From UBA1151 sp963579925 (GTDB taxonomy: Bacteria > Chloroflexota > Dehalococcoidia > Lucifugimonadales > Lucifugimonadaceae): a DNA stretch of 18,758 bases. The first letter of the stretch is position 1, and every line of letters begins with the position of its first letter. Position numbers and translations under genes: made by a program. The DNA is taken from assembly GCA_963579925.1 (NCBI GenBank), contig CAUZJA010000028.1, positions 1 through 18,758 of the forward strand. The letters are read 5' to 3'. The notes under the pieces were generated by a model that was given only the letters and a program-made list of their open reading frames with translations, made no database searches and was not told where the DNA came from. Of this stretch, positions 1 through 7,680 are shown in pieces.

Positions 1-2318
1 ACCTCGTCTACTCGCTATTTGCTGTGGGCGCTGTGCTCGTGGCGGTCTCAACTCGAAGACTCGGAGCGTCTCTTCTTATTCCAGTTCTACTGGGTCTGGT
101 GATCGTCGGTGCCTGGCGAGCAACCAGTTTTGACGACGTCACACGCCTGCCGGCCGAGTGGCAGGATGGCGACTTCATCGAACTTGAGGGAGTCAGCACT
201 GGCTCAGCCACGCCGTTTGGTTCCGGGCAGGCATTTCCGATTCGCGTAGCCACCATCTCAGGCGTCGCTCTGTCCCTGGGTGAGGAGTTTCGAATATCTA
301 CTGTCGCCGACATGATCACTGGTGTGTTGCCAGAAGATCACTCACGATTTCACTTCGCTCCGGGAGCCCGCTACGCTATTGCCGGTGAGTTCGACCCGAA
401 TGGGCTACGCGGAACTTCAGCGCGCGTCTATGCTTCCAGTGTTCGGCTCGTCGAACCGTCCGGTTCCGGCCTTTCAGGTCGAATTGAGAGCTTGCGAGCG
501 CGCCTTGCCGACAACCTGCGTTCGACGCTGCCAGAGCCTCACGCAGGGCTCGCCGCCGCGTTGACGGTTGGCGACCGTTCTCGGCTCGATGACGCACTAC
601 GAGACTCATTCCGCAACACCGGGACATCGCACCTGATCGCCATCTCCGGTCTGCACATTGGCATCGTTGGCTACCTTGTGTTCCTGGGGTCTCAAGCGGC
701 ATTGGGTCGGCGACGGCAGCTCTACTTATTGGTGCCGTTGCTGACCGTCTGGGCCTACGCTGTAATGGCAGGGCTATCTGATCCCGTAGTGCGAAGCTCT
801 GTGATGTTTACGCTGTTCCTAGCGGCGCATCTTGCTGAACGCCAGCGCAGCCCGTTCCCATCGTTAGGATTAGCCGCTGCAGTGATGTTGGCTATTGAGC
901 CATCAGCGATCGCGGATCCATCGTTTCAACTCAGCTTCGGGTCGCTGCTCGGTATCCTGTGGTTTGCACCGCGTGCAGCATGGCTGGTCAACAGATATTT
1001 GCCCGTCGGTACTCCCAACCGCAGCCCCGCCATGATCAAGGTCGCGAGGGCCATAGCGACAGCGCTCCTGGTCGGTGCAGCGGCGACGATCATCACCACG
1101 CCGTTAGTCGCGTTCCACTTCGACCGAGTTCCGCTATGGGGCATCATCGCGACGATATTCGCGTTGCCCGCCATGCTCCCTGTGATTCTTGGCAGCCTGC
1201 TCAGCGCTGCCATGGGTTCCGTGTGGTCACCACTTGCCGACATAGTGAGTTGGCCGACATGGCTTGCACTCGAATTCATGATCTCCGTGATCGAGCTATT
1301 TGAGCGACTGCCATTTAGCACTGTTGGAGTTGGCGGTATCGCCGCAACCCTGCTCACGCTGATTTACGTGAACGCGATCGGCTTTGCCGTGCGCAAGCAA
1401 GCCATAAGTCTCGTGCGGTCGGCACCTGAAATACTTCACGCCTATGCCGACTTGCTCCGGGAGCGCCGACTTCCAATCCCAATTCTCGCCGTCACAATCG
1501 GCCTCGCAGCACTCTCGCTGGCCGCGGTCACCACTCACTCCGGTGGCAGCCTGCGGGTGACGTTCTCTGAGACGCAGCGCGGTGACCTCTCGCTAATCGA
1601 GACTCCAGGTGGTCGACAGATTCTGATCGACGGCAGTGGCTCTCCCGATGGCGCGGTGAACTTCCTGGGGGAGCAAATGCCGTTCTGGGACCATTCGCTA
1701 GATGTGGTGATCCTCACCCACCCCCACGCCGACCACGTCACCGGTCTTCTACGCGTTCTTGAATCGTACGAGATTGATCGCGTCCTCCACGCGCCTATCG
1801 AGTACAACTCCCAGGCCTATCTGGCGTGGCTCAGCGAAACCGAGAAGATGTCAGACGCGGTTATGACCGCTCAATCGGGAATGGTCATCGACTTTGGGGA
1901 CGGCAGCTACCTGGAGGTCCTGCACTCAGGACCGACCGACTACTCGAACGACCCTAACGACGCATCTGTGGTGGTGCGGGTCTCTTACGGCGATATCAGC
2001 TTCTTGATGACCGGAGACGCATCATCCATCGTGGAAAAGCGTTTGCTAGCAAGCGGAGCGGATCTGAATGCAGACGTACTGAAAGTGCCGCATCAAGGCA
2101 GCAAAAGTTCATCGTCCGTCGACTTCATCAACGCCGTATCGCCCGCCATTGCAGTCATACCAGTTGGCGCAGATAACCCCTTCGGTCACCCGCACCAGGA
2201 AGCTGTAGACCGCCTCGAAGCGGTAGTCCCGCCCGACCAGCTATTCACCACATCCACGGATGGCACCATCACCGTCACGACAGACGGCGAGCGGCTCTGG
2301 GCACATGCGGGGCGTTGA
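1..2318 (+). CDS. comEC: ComEC/Rec2 DNA internalization channel (5' partial)
   Basis: ComEC forms the inner-membrane channel that takes single-stranded DNA into the cytoplasm during natural transformation. The frame is open to the left edge, so the GTG at 24 is probably not the real start and the gene is cut there. Numbering from 24: an OB-like periplasmic region (about 40-150), then the multi-helix Competence domain (about 170-460) with the family signature LTVGDRS and HLIAISGLHIG near 180-212, then a cytoplasmic metallo-beta-lactamase-like domain (about 510-764). That last domain keeps the metal motif HPHADH at 566-571, a distal MTGDAS segment, and the late GADNPFGHP motif. At 764 or more residues it matches full three-domain ComEC proteins. 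No other competence gene is visible here. A hairpin lies just after the stop. Family call is very secure; whether the strain is transformable cannot be told. Confidence 0.95.
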   Translation, partial: LVYSLFAVGAVLVAVSTRRLGASLLIPVLLGLVIVGAWRATSFDDVTRLPAEWQDGDFIELEGVSTGSATPFGSGQAFPIRVATISGVALSLGEEFRISTVADMITGVLPEDHSRFHFAPGARYAIAGEFDPNGLRGTSARVYASSVRLVEPSGSGLSGRIESLRARLADNLRSTLPEPHAGLAAALTVGDRSRLDDALRDSFRNTGTSHLIAISGLHIGIVGYLVFLGSQAALGRRRQLYLLVPLLTVWAYAVMAGLSDPVVRSSVMFTLFLAAHLAERQRSPFPSLGLAAAVMLAIEPSAIADPSFQLSFGSLLGILWFAPRAAWLVNRYLPVGTPNRSPAMIKVARAIATALLVGAAATIITTPLVAFHFDRVPLWGIIATIFALPAMLPVILGSLLSAAMGSVWSPLADIVSWPTWLALEFMISVIELFERLPFSTVGVGGIAATLLTLIYVNAIGFAVRKQAISLVRSAPEILHAYADLLRERRLPIPILAVTIGLAALSLAAVTTHSGGSLRVTFSETQRGDLSLIETPGGRQILIDGSGSPDGAVNFLGEQMPFWDHSLDVVILTHPHADHVTGLLRVLESYEIDRVLHAPIEYNSQAYLAWLSETEKMSDAVMTAQSGMVIDFGDGSYLEVLHSGPTDYSNDPNDASVVVRVSYGDISFLMTGDASSIVEKRLLASGADLNADVLKVPHQGSKSSSSVDFINAVSPAIAVIPVGADNPFGHPHQEAVDRLEAVVPPDQLFTTSTDGTITVTTDGERLWAHAGR

Positions 2319-2339
2319 TGAAACCCATTAATCGGTTGA

Positions 2340-2358
2340 GGCAGGATTGAATCCTGCC
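2340..2358 (+). terminator. Hairpin just after comEC
   Basis: Nine-base arms GGCAGGATT and AATCCTGCC flank one base, 22 bases after the comEC stop. The stem can be lengthened by TTG/CAA with one bulge. No T-run follows, so it is either a weak terminator or a 3'-end stabiliser. Confidence 0.4.
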
Positions 2359-2629
2359 CAAGATGTCACAGCGCCCAATTGGAGATACACATCCAGCCAA
2401 GCACGATAACCCACTCCAAGCGGCGAGGAATGCGGTCCGAAATCATCATGCCTGCCCCTATTGCAATGAAGCTTCTATGAGGGCCGACGCAACCCGTAGT
2501 CAACGGCCTCGATACCCCTGACGTATTCCGTCAACCTTTTCTGAATACAACGACGATTTACGCTAAAGAACACGTGATAATTCGACTAGAACCCCGCCAA
2601 TCCTGTGTTGTATTCTCATTACATCGAAA

Positions 2630-3000
2630 CACCGCAGGGTGAACCGAAATAAAAGCTCTGAGACAACAGAGATACCGGTAACCCTGAAGTGGAATAAGCG
2701 TCAGATTGGCGCTCAGTCAAAAGGAGGCAGGTTGGTACAAATCTACGTAATGAACCACGCCTGGATTGGCGATACAGAAGGCCTGTGGCGAGATTGATTC
2801 AGAGTCTTATCGCTAACAGGAATGCAGGTTTCACCGGGTTTCCCACCGGAACACAGCAGGGCAAAAAATAGAGGCATTTCCGCACAAGGAACCGCCTTAC
2901 CGCCCATGAAGGCAAATGCCTGAATACGGTGGCCCGGGGACCGGACCTAAAACAGAATAAATAAAGATAAGGCCCCCGAAATTTCGGGGGCCTTATCTTT
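2630..3000 (+). ncRNA. Candidate structured noncoding RNA ending in a strong terminator
   Basis: No convincing protein gene lies between 2319 and 3043, but 2635-3000 is dense in nested complementarity. Arms 2635-2640/2681-2686 (CAGGGT/ACCCTG) enclose 2643-2646/2676-2679 (ACCG/CGGT) and 2656-2660/2667-2671 (CTCTG/CAGAG). Next come 2697-2700/2710-2713, 2755-2761/2780-2788 (CCACGCC against GGCctGTGG), and 2872-2879/2914-2921 (AGGCATTT/AAATGCCT) around 2894-2898/2909-2913 (GCCTT/AAGGC). Last is 2927-2930/2940-2943, then the palindromic terminator. Linkers on this strand are A-rich, which favours the plus strand. I could not match it to RNase P, tmRNA, 6S, SRP RNA, T-box or the c-di-GMP, cobalamin, SAM and lysine riboswitches. 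The 5' end and promoter are uncertain. The RNA assignment is inference; the pairings are seen directly. Confidence 0.45.
2963..3000. terminator. Perfect 19+19 palindromic bidirectional terminator
   Basis: Arms 2963-2981 and 2982-3000 are perfect reverse complements, with a GC core GGCCCCCG and A/T-rich ends that give T-rich tails in both directions. It sits 43 bases past the stop of the minus-strand gene at 3044-3799 and at the end of the structured plus-strand region, so it probably ends transcription from both sides. Confidence 0.85.
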
Positions 3001-3043
3001 CCCGCGAGCGCTAATGCGTTCGACGAATATTTAGCTCTGCCGA

Positions 3044-3799
3044 TTAGCTCTGGATCAGAGCGTCCATGACGGCGTAGACCTTCTCAACATCAGCTCTAGT
3101 AAGTCGGGCCGGGTAGAGGACCGTCGCAATGCGTCCACCCTCGAGCGGAACATCGATGCGTGGATGTGACAGATTCACTTCTACCTGCTCTTCCGTAGTC
3201 ACAACTTCAGAGAAGTCCACCTGGTCGATTGGTGTGATCTCCGCTTCACTAGCAGGCGTCTCGACAACAGGCTCTGGAAGGTTGTCCAGGTCACCAATGA
3301 TGTTGTCGTCGCCATCTACAACCCCGGCGAACCGGAGTGAGTCTCGCAGCGCAGATGCTGTCTGCTTGGCTGAGCGAGCCGTGAAACCGCTCTTCTCCAG
3401 GCGAGCGACAAGCGCGTCGGTCGGCGGCAACTTGGCACCGAAACTCTCGCGCAGTTCCTTGAAGACTGACGATGAGTCTACCGTCTCCAGTGCGGCAACA
3501 CGGAATGCTGAGGCATCCTGTGATGACTTCGCGGCAACAAGAGTCAACGCACGCTCTGTGAGCGTCAGACCATGATCATCTTTCTCAAGCAGGCCAAACT
3601 GGCGAAGTGAGGAGACAAGTCGGTCTGTAGTGCTTGCTCCGGGTGAAATTCCAAGTGCGGCCGCAAGCTCTGCCTGATCGAAGACGCTATTGCTTATCTT
3701 CTCGTGCAACTTCTCAGTCACTTCAAAACAGTGTTCGGCGCTGTAAGCAGGTGCAAGGGGGCTTCGGCGCTTCCGGGTGGCAGTGGCGGCTGGACTCAT
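3044..3799 (-). CDS. Hypothetical protein with winged-helix-like domains (DUF5343-like)
   Basis: A 251-residue soluble protein that I cannot name firmly. After a basic N-terminus (ATRKRR), residues about 25-75 read like a winged-helix unit (helices, then SLRQFGLLEKDDHGLTLTERA). Residues about 95-160 form a second helical module (FRVAALETVDSSSVFKELRE, then SALRDSLRFAGVV). This two-part plan resembles DUF5343-type proteins. An acidic linker (about 165-210) leads to a short beta-rich tail (GGRIATVLYPARLTRADVEKVYAVMDAL). The ATG is well supported: AAGGAG lies 7 bases upstream on this strand. It is a lone gene with a strong terminator after it. DNA binding is inference; the function is unknown. 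Confidence 0.75.
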   Translation of the reverse strand: MSPAATATRKRRSPLAPAYSAEHCFEVTEKLHEKISNSVFDQAELAAALGISPGASTTDRLVSSLRQFGLLEKDDHGLTLTERALTLVAAKSSQDASAFRVAALETVDSSSVFKELRESFGAKLPPTDALVARLEKSGFTARSAKQTASALRDSLRFAGVVDGDDNIIGDLDNLPEPVVETPASEAEITPIDQVDFSEVVTTEEQVEVNLSHPRIDVPLEGGRIATVLYPARLTRADVEKVYAVMDALIQS

Positions 3800-4110
3800 G
3801 TCGGCTCTCCTTGGGGGCTCTTGTTAGAGCCTCGCGTATAGAGGTTAGATAACGCCGCAGAATTCACCAAAAAAACATAGGTCAGCGCGGCGCACCACCT
3901 AAAACTAGCGCTCCCCAATGCGCGATCAAGGGGGCCATCTGTTGAGAACCGCGCGTAATCCGCCTCTATCGCGCACTTATCCACATCCAACTTACTGGCG
4001 GCGTATGATTGCCCGGCTCCACTGGAAGTACATAGCGCGCTATCAAAGGCCCTCTGAAGTGCTCATGGCGGCCCCCAGATGCATGAAGAATGGCATAAGG
4101 AAACGGTGAA
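3800..4110. promoter_or_regulatory. Divergent intergenic region with a 12-base palindrome
   Basis: These 311 bases separate divergent genes (3044-3799 on minus, 4111-5067 on plus) and must hold both promoters, although I see no confident -35/-10 pair. A perfect palindrome ATAGCGCGCTAT at 4032-4043, 67 bases before the plus-strand start, is a possible operator. No gene is supported inside. Confidence 0.35.
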
Positions 4111-5067
4111 ATGCCCCAGACAGTTACAGCCCAGACCAAATTTGAGCCAGTCCCACGCTGGGCCAAGATCCCGCACGGAATTACCTTCCGCGGAGACGCT
4201 ACTTCGGTCGCTGTCGACTCCAAAGATAACGTGTACGTCTTCAGTCGCGGCAACGTCCCGGTAACCATCTTCGACCCCGACGGAAACTACATTGGCGGCT
4301 GGGGCGAGGGCGAGTTCATGCGCCCCCACGGCATCTTCATCGACCACAACGATGACATCTATCTGATCGATGACTTCGGTCACATCGTCCAGAAACGGAA
4401 TCTGCAGGGCGAAGTTGCGTGGACACTTGGGAAGTTTGGCGAGGGCGCAGAGTGGCAGGGTGGCGAGCCGTTCAACCGGCCGACTGACGCCACTGTTTCA
4501 CCGACAACCGGCGATGTATTCATCTCTGACGGCTACGGCAACTCTCGTGTCCACCGATACGACGCCAACGGGAAGCACATCCTCTCCTGGGGCGAGCCCG
4601 GCACAGAACCCGGCCAGTTCAGCCTGCCGCACAACATCACCATGTGGGGCGAAGATAAAGTAGTGGTGGCCGACCGTGAGAACTTCCGGCTCCAGATATT
4701 CACCATCGACGGCGAGTTCGTAGACCAGTGGCACATCTACCACCCCATGTCAGTGCTACGAGGCCGTGGCGATGACGCCGCCTTCTACGTTGGAGAAATG
4801 GGCCCGCCGCCCGTGCAGGACGGCGTTCCCGGACTGGGGTTCAAAGTCTCCATGTGGGACAACTCCGGCAACCACATACAGTCGATTGGCGCCGACCTCC
4901 CGGGTCAGGAAGCCTACCAGTTCTGCGGTCCGCACGGTATGGCCATCGACTCAAAAGGCAACATCTACGTGGCTGAGGTTTCATGGACCTTCTACTACTC
5001 CAAGCGCGACGACCCGCCATTGGGCGAGATCGTCAGCCTCCGCAAATGGGCACGCACATCCGGGTAG
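4111..5067 (+). CDS. NHL-repeat six-bladed beta-propeller (peptidyl-alpha-amidating-lyase-like)
   Basis: A 318-residue protein made of repeated NHL blades. Recurrent units such as SVAVDSKDNVYVFSRG, HGIFIDHNDDIYLIDDF, DATVSPTTGDVFISDGYGN, HNITMWGEDKVVVADREN and HGMAIDSKGNIYVAEV each follow a region like FDPDGNYIGGWGEGEF. This blade pattern (start, D.kGniYvaD, v..fd.dG..l..wG) is that of the 6-bladed peptidyl-alpha-hydroxyglycine alpha-amidating lyase group. In bacteria that group is mostly uncharacterised, so the substrate is unknown. There is no signal peptide or membrane segment, so the protein is probably cytoplasmic. AAGGA lies 7 bases before the ATG. The SDR gene follows after 74 bases on the same strand, which suggests co-transcription. 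Confidence 0.88.
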   Translation: MPQTVTAQTKFEPVPRWAKIPHGITFRGDATSVAVDSKDNVYVFSRGNVPVTIFDPDGNYIGGWGEGEFMRPHGIFIDHNDDIYLIDDFGHIVQKRNLQGEVAWTLGKFGEGAEWQGGEPFNRPTDATVSPTTGDVFISDGYGNSRVHRYDANGKHILSWGEPGTEPGQFSLPHNITMWGEDKVVVADRENFRLQIFTIDGEFVDQWHIYHPMSVLRGRGDDAAFYVGEMGPPPVQDGVPGLGFKVSMWDNSGNHIQSIGADLPGQEAYQFCGPHGMAIDSKGNIYVAEVSWTFYYSKRDDPPLGEIVSLRKWARTSG

Positions 5068-5141
5068 CAGTCGAATATCCTGAACGAACGCAAAAAACTC
5101 AGATCCGAAACCTAGAACAGAAAAACGAAAGGTACAACTGA

Positions 5142-5951
5142 ATGATCGCTGATCTCACCGGCAAAACCGCCATCGTCACCGGAGGCGGTCAGGGCATAGG
5201 CCGCGGCATCTCACTCACCATGGCTGGCCAGGGCGCAGACATCGCCATCGCAGATCTCCCTTCCGGCAAAGCCGCATCCGTGGCGAAGGAAGTCGAGGCA
5301 CTGGGCCGCAAGGCCATGGTCATCGACCTCAACGTCACCGACAAAGCTCAAGGCGCAGCCGCCATCCAGCGCGTCATCGACGACTGGGGCCACCTCGATA
5401 TCCTCGTCAACAACGCTGGTGTCGCAGGCGCACCCGGCTCACTGCCAACCCAGCCCGGCCGTGACGAAGACTGGGAGCTCACCTGGCGCGTCAACGTAAA
5501 GGGACTCGCCGATCTCACCGCCTCCGCCCTCCCCCACTTTAAGGAGCGCAACTTCGGCAAGGTGGTCAACATCGCATCAGTCGCAGGCCGAGCACCGCTC
5601 TACAACACCGTCCACTACGCCACCACCAAGATGGCCGTCATCACCTTCACGCAGGCCCTGGCCAAAGAGATGGCGCCATTTGGCGTCAACGTCAACGCAG
5701 TCTGCCCCGGCCGCCTCTACACAGCATTCTGGGAAGAGTGGATGGACAACCGTGAAGCCGCCGGCGATGAAGCAGTAATCGGCCGAGACCACCACGACGT
5801 GTTCGATGAGGCTCTCAAGACCGTCATGCCTCTTGGCCGTGAACAGTCGCCAGAAGACATCGGCGCAATGGTGGCATTCCTCGCATCAGAAAGCGCCCGC
5901 AACATCACAGGCCAATCGATCCAGGTCGATGGCGGCCAGGTGATGGTCTAG
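5142..5951 (+). CDS. Short-chain dehydrogenase/reductase (classical SDR)
   Basis: A 269-residue NAD(P)-dependent oxidoreductase with a Rossmann fold. The cofactor motif TGGGQGIG is at 13-20, NNAG at 90-93, and the catalytic set is Ser146, Tyr159 and Lys163 (YATTK), with the usual 13-residue Ser-Tyr spacing. The PG segment (CPGRLYTAF) and the C-terminal DGGQVMV tail are typical of the 3-oxoacyl-reductase/glucose-dehydrogenase-like branch. The acidic residue in IADLP at 37-39, after the second strand, suggests NAD preference. Substrate cannot be read from sequence. A GAAAGG ribosome site precedes the ATG. It probably shares a transcript with the NHL gene upstream; a hairpin follows within 15 bases of the stop. 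Confidence 0.92.
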   Translation: MIADLTGKTAIVTGGGQGIGRGISLTMAGQGADIAIADLPSGKAASVAKEVEALGRKAMVIDLNVTDKAQGAAAIQRVIDDWGHLDILVNNAGVAGAPGSLPTQPGRDEDWELTWRVNVKGLADLTASALPHFKERNFGKVVNIASVAGRAPLYNTVHYATTKMAVITFTQALAKEMAPFGVNVNAVCPGRLYTAFWEEWMDNREAAGDEAVIGRDHHDVFDEALKTVMPLGREQSPEDIGAMVAFLASESARNITGQSIQVDGGQVMV

Positions 5952-5964
5952 GCAATAGCCTTAT

Positions 5965-6000
5965 CCCCTCTCCCATTTGGGGAGAGGGCCAGGGTGAGGG
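5965..6000 (+). repeat. GGGGAGAGGG-type intergenic palindromic repeat / terminator
   Basis: CCCTCTCCC (5966-5974) pairs with GGGAGAGGG (5980-5988) over a 5-base loop, followed by a second G-rich copy AGGGTGAGGG at 5991-6000. This is a widespread kind of bacterial intergenic repeat. Its place 13 bases after the SDR stop suits a transcript end, though there is no T-tract. Confidence 0.6.
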
Positions 6001-6045
6001 TGCGGCCGAGCTCTACCCACGTCACATAACGCGTCATTGCGCCAT

Positions 6046-6221
6046 CTGTCACCCTGAGACGGGAGGCTCCGCGACCAACGTGAGGGTCTCTGCCGGTTGA
6101 GACATCGCACGCGGCTCGAAAACTCACACACAGTCATGCGCCCGGCTATTCGCACCTGTTCAACATTCCACCCCGGCAGAGACCCTCACAGTCGGCCAAA
6201 GCGCCTCCTTCAGGGTGACAG
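6046..6221. repeat. Nested inverted-repeat element (MITE/REP-like, 176 bases)
   Basis: Outer arms CTGTCACCCTGA (6046-6057) and TCAGGGTGACAG (6210-6221) are exact complements. Inside them a 17-base pair of arms (6080-6096 GTGAGGGTCTCTGCCGG; 6173-6189) is also exact. Together they fill the 312-base gap between the SDR and clpS, with no coding potential seen. The CACCCTGA...GGGTCTCTGCC wording is that of dispersed palindromic repeats; copies elsewhere in the genome are expected but not visible here. Confidence 0.65.
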
Positions 6222-6263
6222 TGCGGGGTGAGCAGTTAGTCCGAGGTATTGAGCGCGATTGCT

Positions 6264-6551
6264 TTAAGCTCGCTCAATAGTCACGCCCAACCCAAACGTC
6301 TTAATCCGATCCCGATACAGCTCCGCAGGCTCCAGCGGACAGGTGATCACCACTGCACGATCAGACGTATGCGCCTCCATCGTGATCTCCGTCGCCCGTT
6401 CGGTGCTCAGACTCGGCACGCTCTTAACCAGCGCAGCAATCACGAATTCCATGGAGTGATCTTCATCATTGTGGAGAATCACGGAGTACGGCGGCAGGTG
6501 CTTAGTAATCGACTGCGCACGCTCTTCGGTGATCGTTTGTGGGGAGGTCAT
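6264..6551 (-). CDS. clpS: ClpS, ATP-dependent Clp protease adaptor
   Basis: ClpS binds proteins bearing destabilising N-terminal residues and hands them to the ClpA/ClpC unfoldase for degradation in the cytoplasm (N-end rule). The 95-residue protein has the expected short disordered N-terminus, then PYSVILHNDEDHSMEFVI. This carries the substrate-pocket residues Asn28, Asp29 and Met34, and His61 (EAHTSDRAVV) matches the conserved pocket histidine. The C-terminus ELYRDRIKTFG is typical. The frame is open upstream to 6662, but residues before MTSPQ match no ClpS, so ATG 6549-6551 is chosen; family length (about 95-110) agrees. No clpA or clpC is visible nearby. It is transcribed away from the adjacent tRNA. 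Confidence 0.93.
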   Translation of the reverse strand: MTSPQTITEERAQSITKHLPPYSVILHNDEDHSMEFVIAALVKSVPSLSTERATEITMEAHTSDRAVVITCPLEPAELYRDRIKTFGLGVTIERA

Positions 6552-6686
6552 GGAACCATTCTCGCGCCGAGTGTCCCGAACTGCTCGCCCGTTCTGACGC
6601 ACATATTGGTAAACTGCACATGTTCGGCCAGCACGACTCTGCATGCCCATCGTCCGAAACAATCGGACAGATCAGGCCATCCTCGA

Positions 6687-6761
6687 GCGGGGGTAACTCA
6701 GTGGTAGAGTATCTGCTTCCCAAGCAGAAGGCCGCGGGTTCGAATCCCGTCCCCCGCTCCA
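6687..6761 (+). tRNA. tRNA-Gly (anticodon CCC)
   Basis: It folds as a cloverleaf. The acceptor stem is GCGGGGG (6687-6693) with CCCCCGC (6751-6757), with discriminator T at 6758 and an encoded CCA at 6759-6761. The D-arm is ACTC/GAGT, the anticodon stem TCTGC/GCAGA surrounds loop TTCCCAA (anticodon CCC), and the T-arm is GCGGG/CCCGT around TTCGAAT. Its 3' half is duplicated at 9810-9846, marking it as an integration target. Confidence 0.96.
6717..6753 (+). repeat. Attachment-site repeat, tRNA side
   Basis: A 37-base segment from the anticodon loop (TTCCCAAGCAG) to the 3' acceptor strand (GTCCC), matched by 9810-9846 with three differences: GG to AA, and one C to G in the T-loop. Confidence 0.75.
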
Positions 6762-7526
6762 TTATCAAATGGAGTAAGCGCTGCCACGATCGGCAATGCG
6801 CATCGGGCACTACACACTTGTCTTGAGCGCGCAGTTCGATGGGGACATCTCGCAAAGAACCCCTCTGACTACGTCGATAGGCCCAAGGTAACGCCTCGAG
6901 AGATGGCGCGCCTCAGTGAAGAGGAAGTCCAGCGATTCCTGGGCGTAACCCGCGGTCACCGATTAGAGGCGTTGTTTTCTTTGGCGCTAACGACTGGTGC
7001 CCGTAGCGGTGAACTGCTAGGCCTGCAATGGTCTGACGTCGACCTTGATCACGGCACCATCCGCATCAGACAGAGTCTGAAGAAGATTCGAGGTGGGTAT
7101 GAACTTGGCGACACCAAGACGCCGAAGAGTCGACGTGAAGTAGAGATTGGGCCTGCTTCCGTCCAACAGTTGCGATCTCATCGAGCTGGACAGGATGAAG
7201 AGATACTTCGTCTTGGGCCTGTGTGGGACTCTAGTTGGGGTCTCGTGTTCGCTAATACCGTTGGTCGCCCACTTGATCAACGGCACGTCCTTCAGCGGCA
7301 ATTCCGACCACTCGCGCTGGCGGCTGGTCTGCCGTCAACATTGCGCTTCCACGATCTAAGACACATCTTTGCTTCTTTGACCCTCAGCAAAGGTATGGAG
7401 GTCACGCGAGTCTCAGCCATGCTGGGCCACTCCAACCCGGCGACGACATACCGCGTATACAACTACGCAATTCCCGGTAGCAGCAGGACGGTTGCCGCCG
7501 TGATGGACAAAATCCTCGCCGGGTAG
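6762..7526 (+). pseudogene. Tyrosine recombinase/integrase, N-terminally truncated
   Basis: The catalytic domain is complete. Counting from the first ATG (6903): Arg34 (TGARSGELLG), Lys72 (TKTPKSRR), His150 and Arg153 (HDLRH), His176 (LGHSNP) and Tyr186 (TTYRVYNY) are all in place. The frame is open upstream without a start codon. From 6771 it reads GVSAATIGNAHRALHTCLER, then AVRWGHLAKNPSDYV, which is the end of a core-binding SAM-like domain. Homology therefore begins within about 10 bases of the tRNA CCA end, and the arm-binding and first half of the core-binding domain (more than 100 residues) are absent. A short protein from 6903 (207 residues) could still be made, but probably cannot recognise its DNA sites. 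Confidence 0.88.
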
Positions 7527-7617
7527 GCTGCGGTTCGGGACAGACTGGTCGGCCTATCTCGGAATCACTGGGTCACGGTTCAGTCCATCACCCTCTACAG
7601 TTATTCGATTCTGGTCA

Positions 7618-7680
7618 TCGCCCGGTACGCGTCAGCCACTCGGATGTGATCTCGTCCATGGTGTGAGGGAAGTTGGTCAT
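7618..7680 (-). pseudogene. N-terminal remnant of a third phosphotransferase-like paralogue
   Basis: On the minus strand, an ATG at 7680-7678 overlaps the TGA of the intact phosphotransferase as ATGA. It reads MTNFPHTMDEITSEWL, then TRTGR and a stop at 7620-7618. The intact neighbour starts MTGFPRTPDEITARWL, so 11 of the first 16 residues agree. Nothing homologous follows. This is a truncated tandem copy that once continued to the left. Confidence 0.7.

Noticed and set aside
2732..2797. A 21-codon frame from TTG (MVQIYVMNHAWIGDTEGLWRD) with AAGGAGG 4 bases upstream
   Set aside because: It is very short with a non-ATG start and lies wholly within paired segments of the candidate RNA; nothing supports translation. 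It could matter only as a leader peptide.
3031..3052. Nine-base direct repeat TTAGCTCTG at 3031 and 3044, duplicating the stop-codon end of the winged-helix gene
   Set aside because: A small local slippage duplication outside the coding sequence, with no evident consequence.
6539..6826. 95-codon plus-strand frame running through tRNA-Gly
   Set aside because: It overlaps the tRNA on the same strand and the clpS start region, and shows no family sequence.
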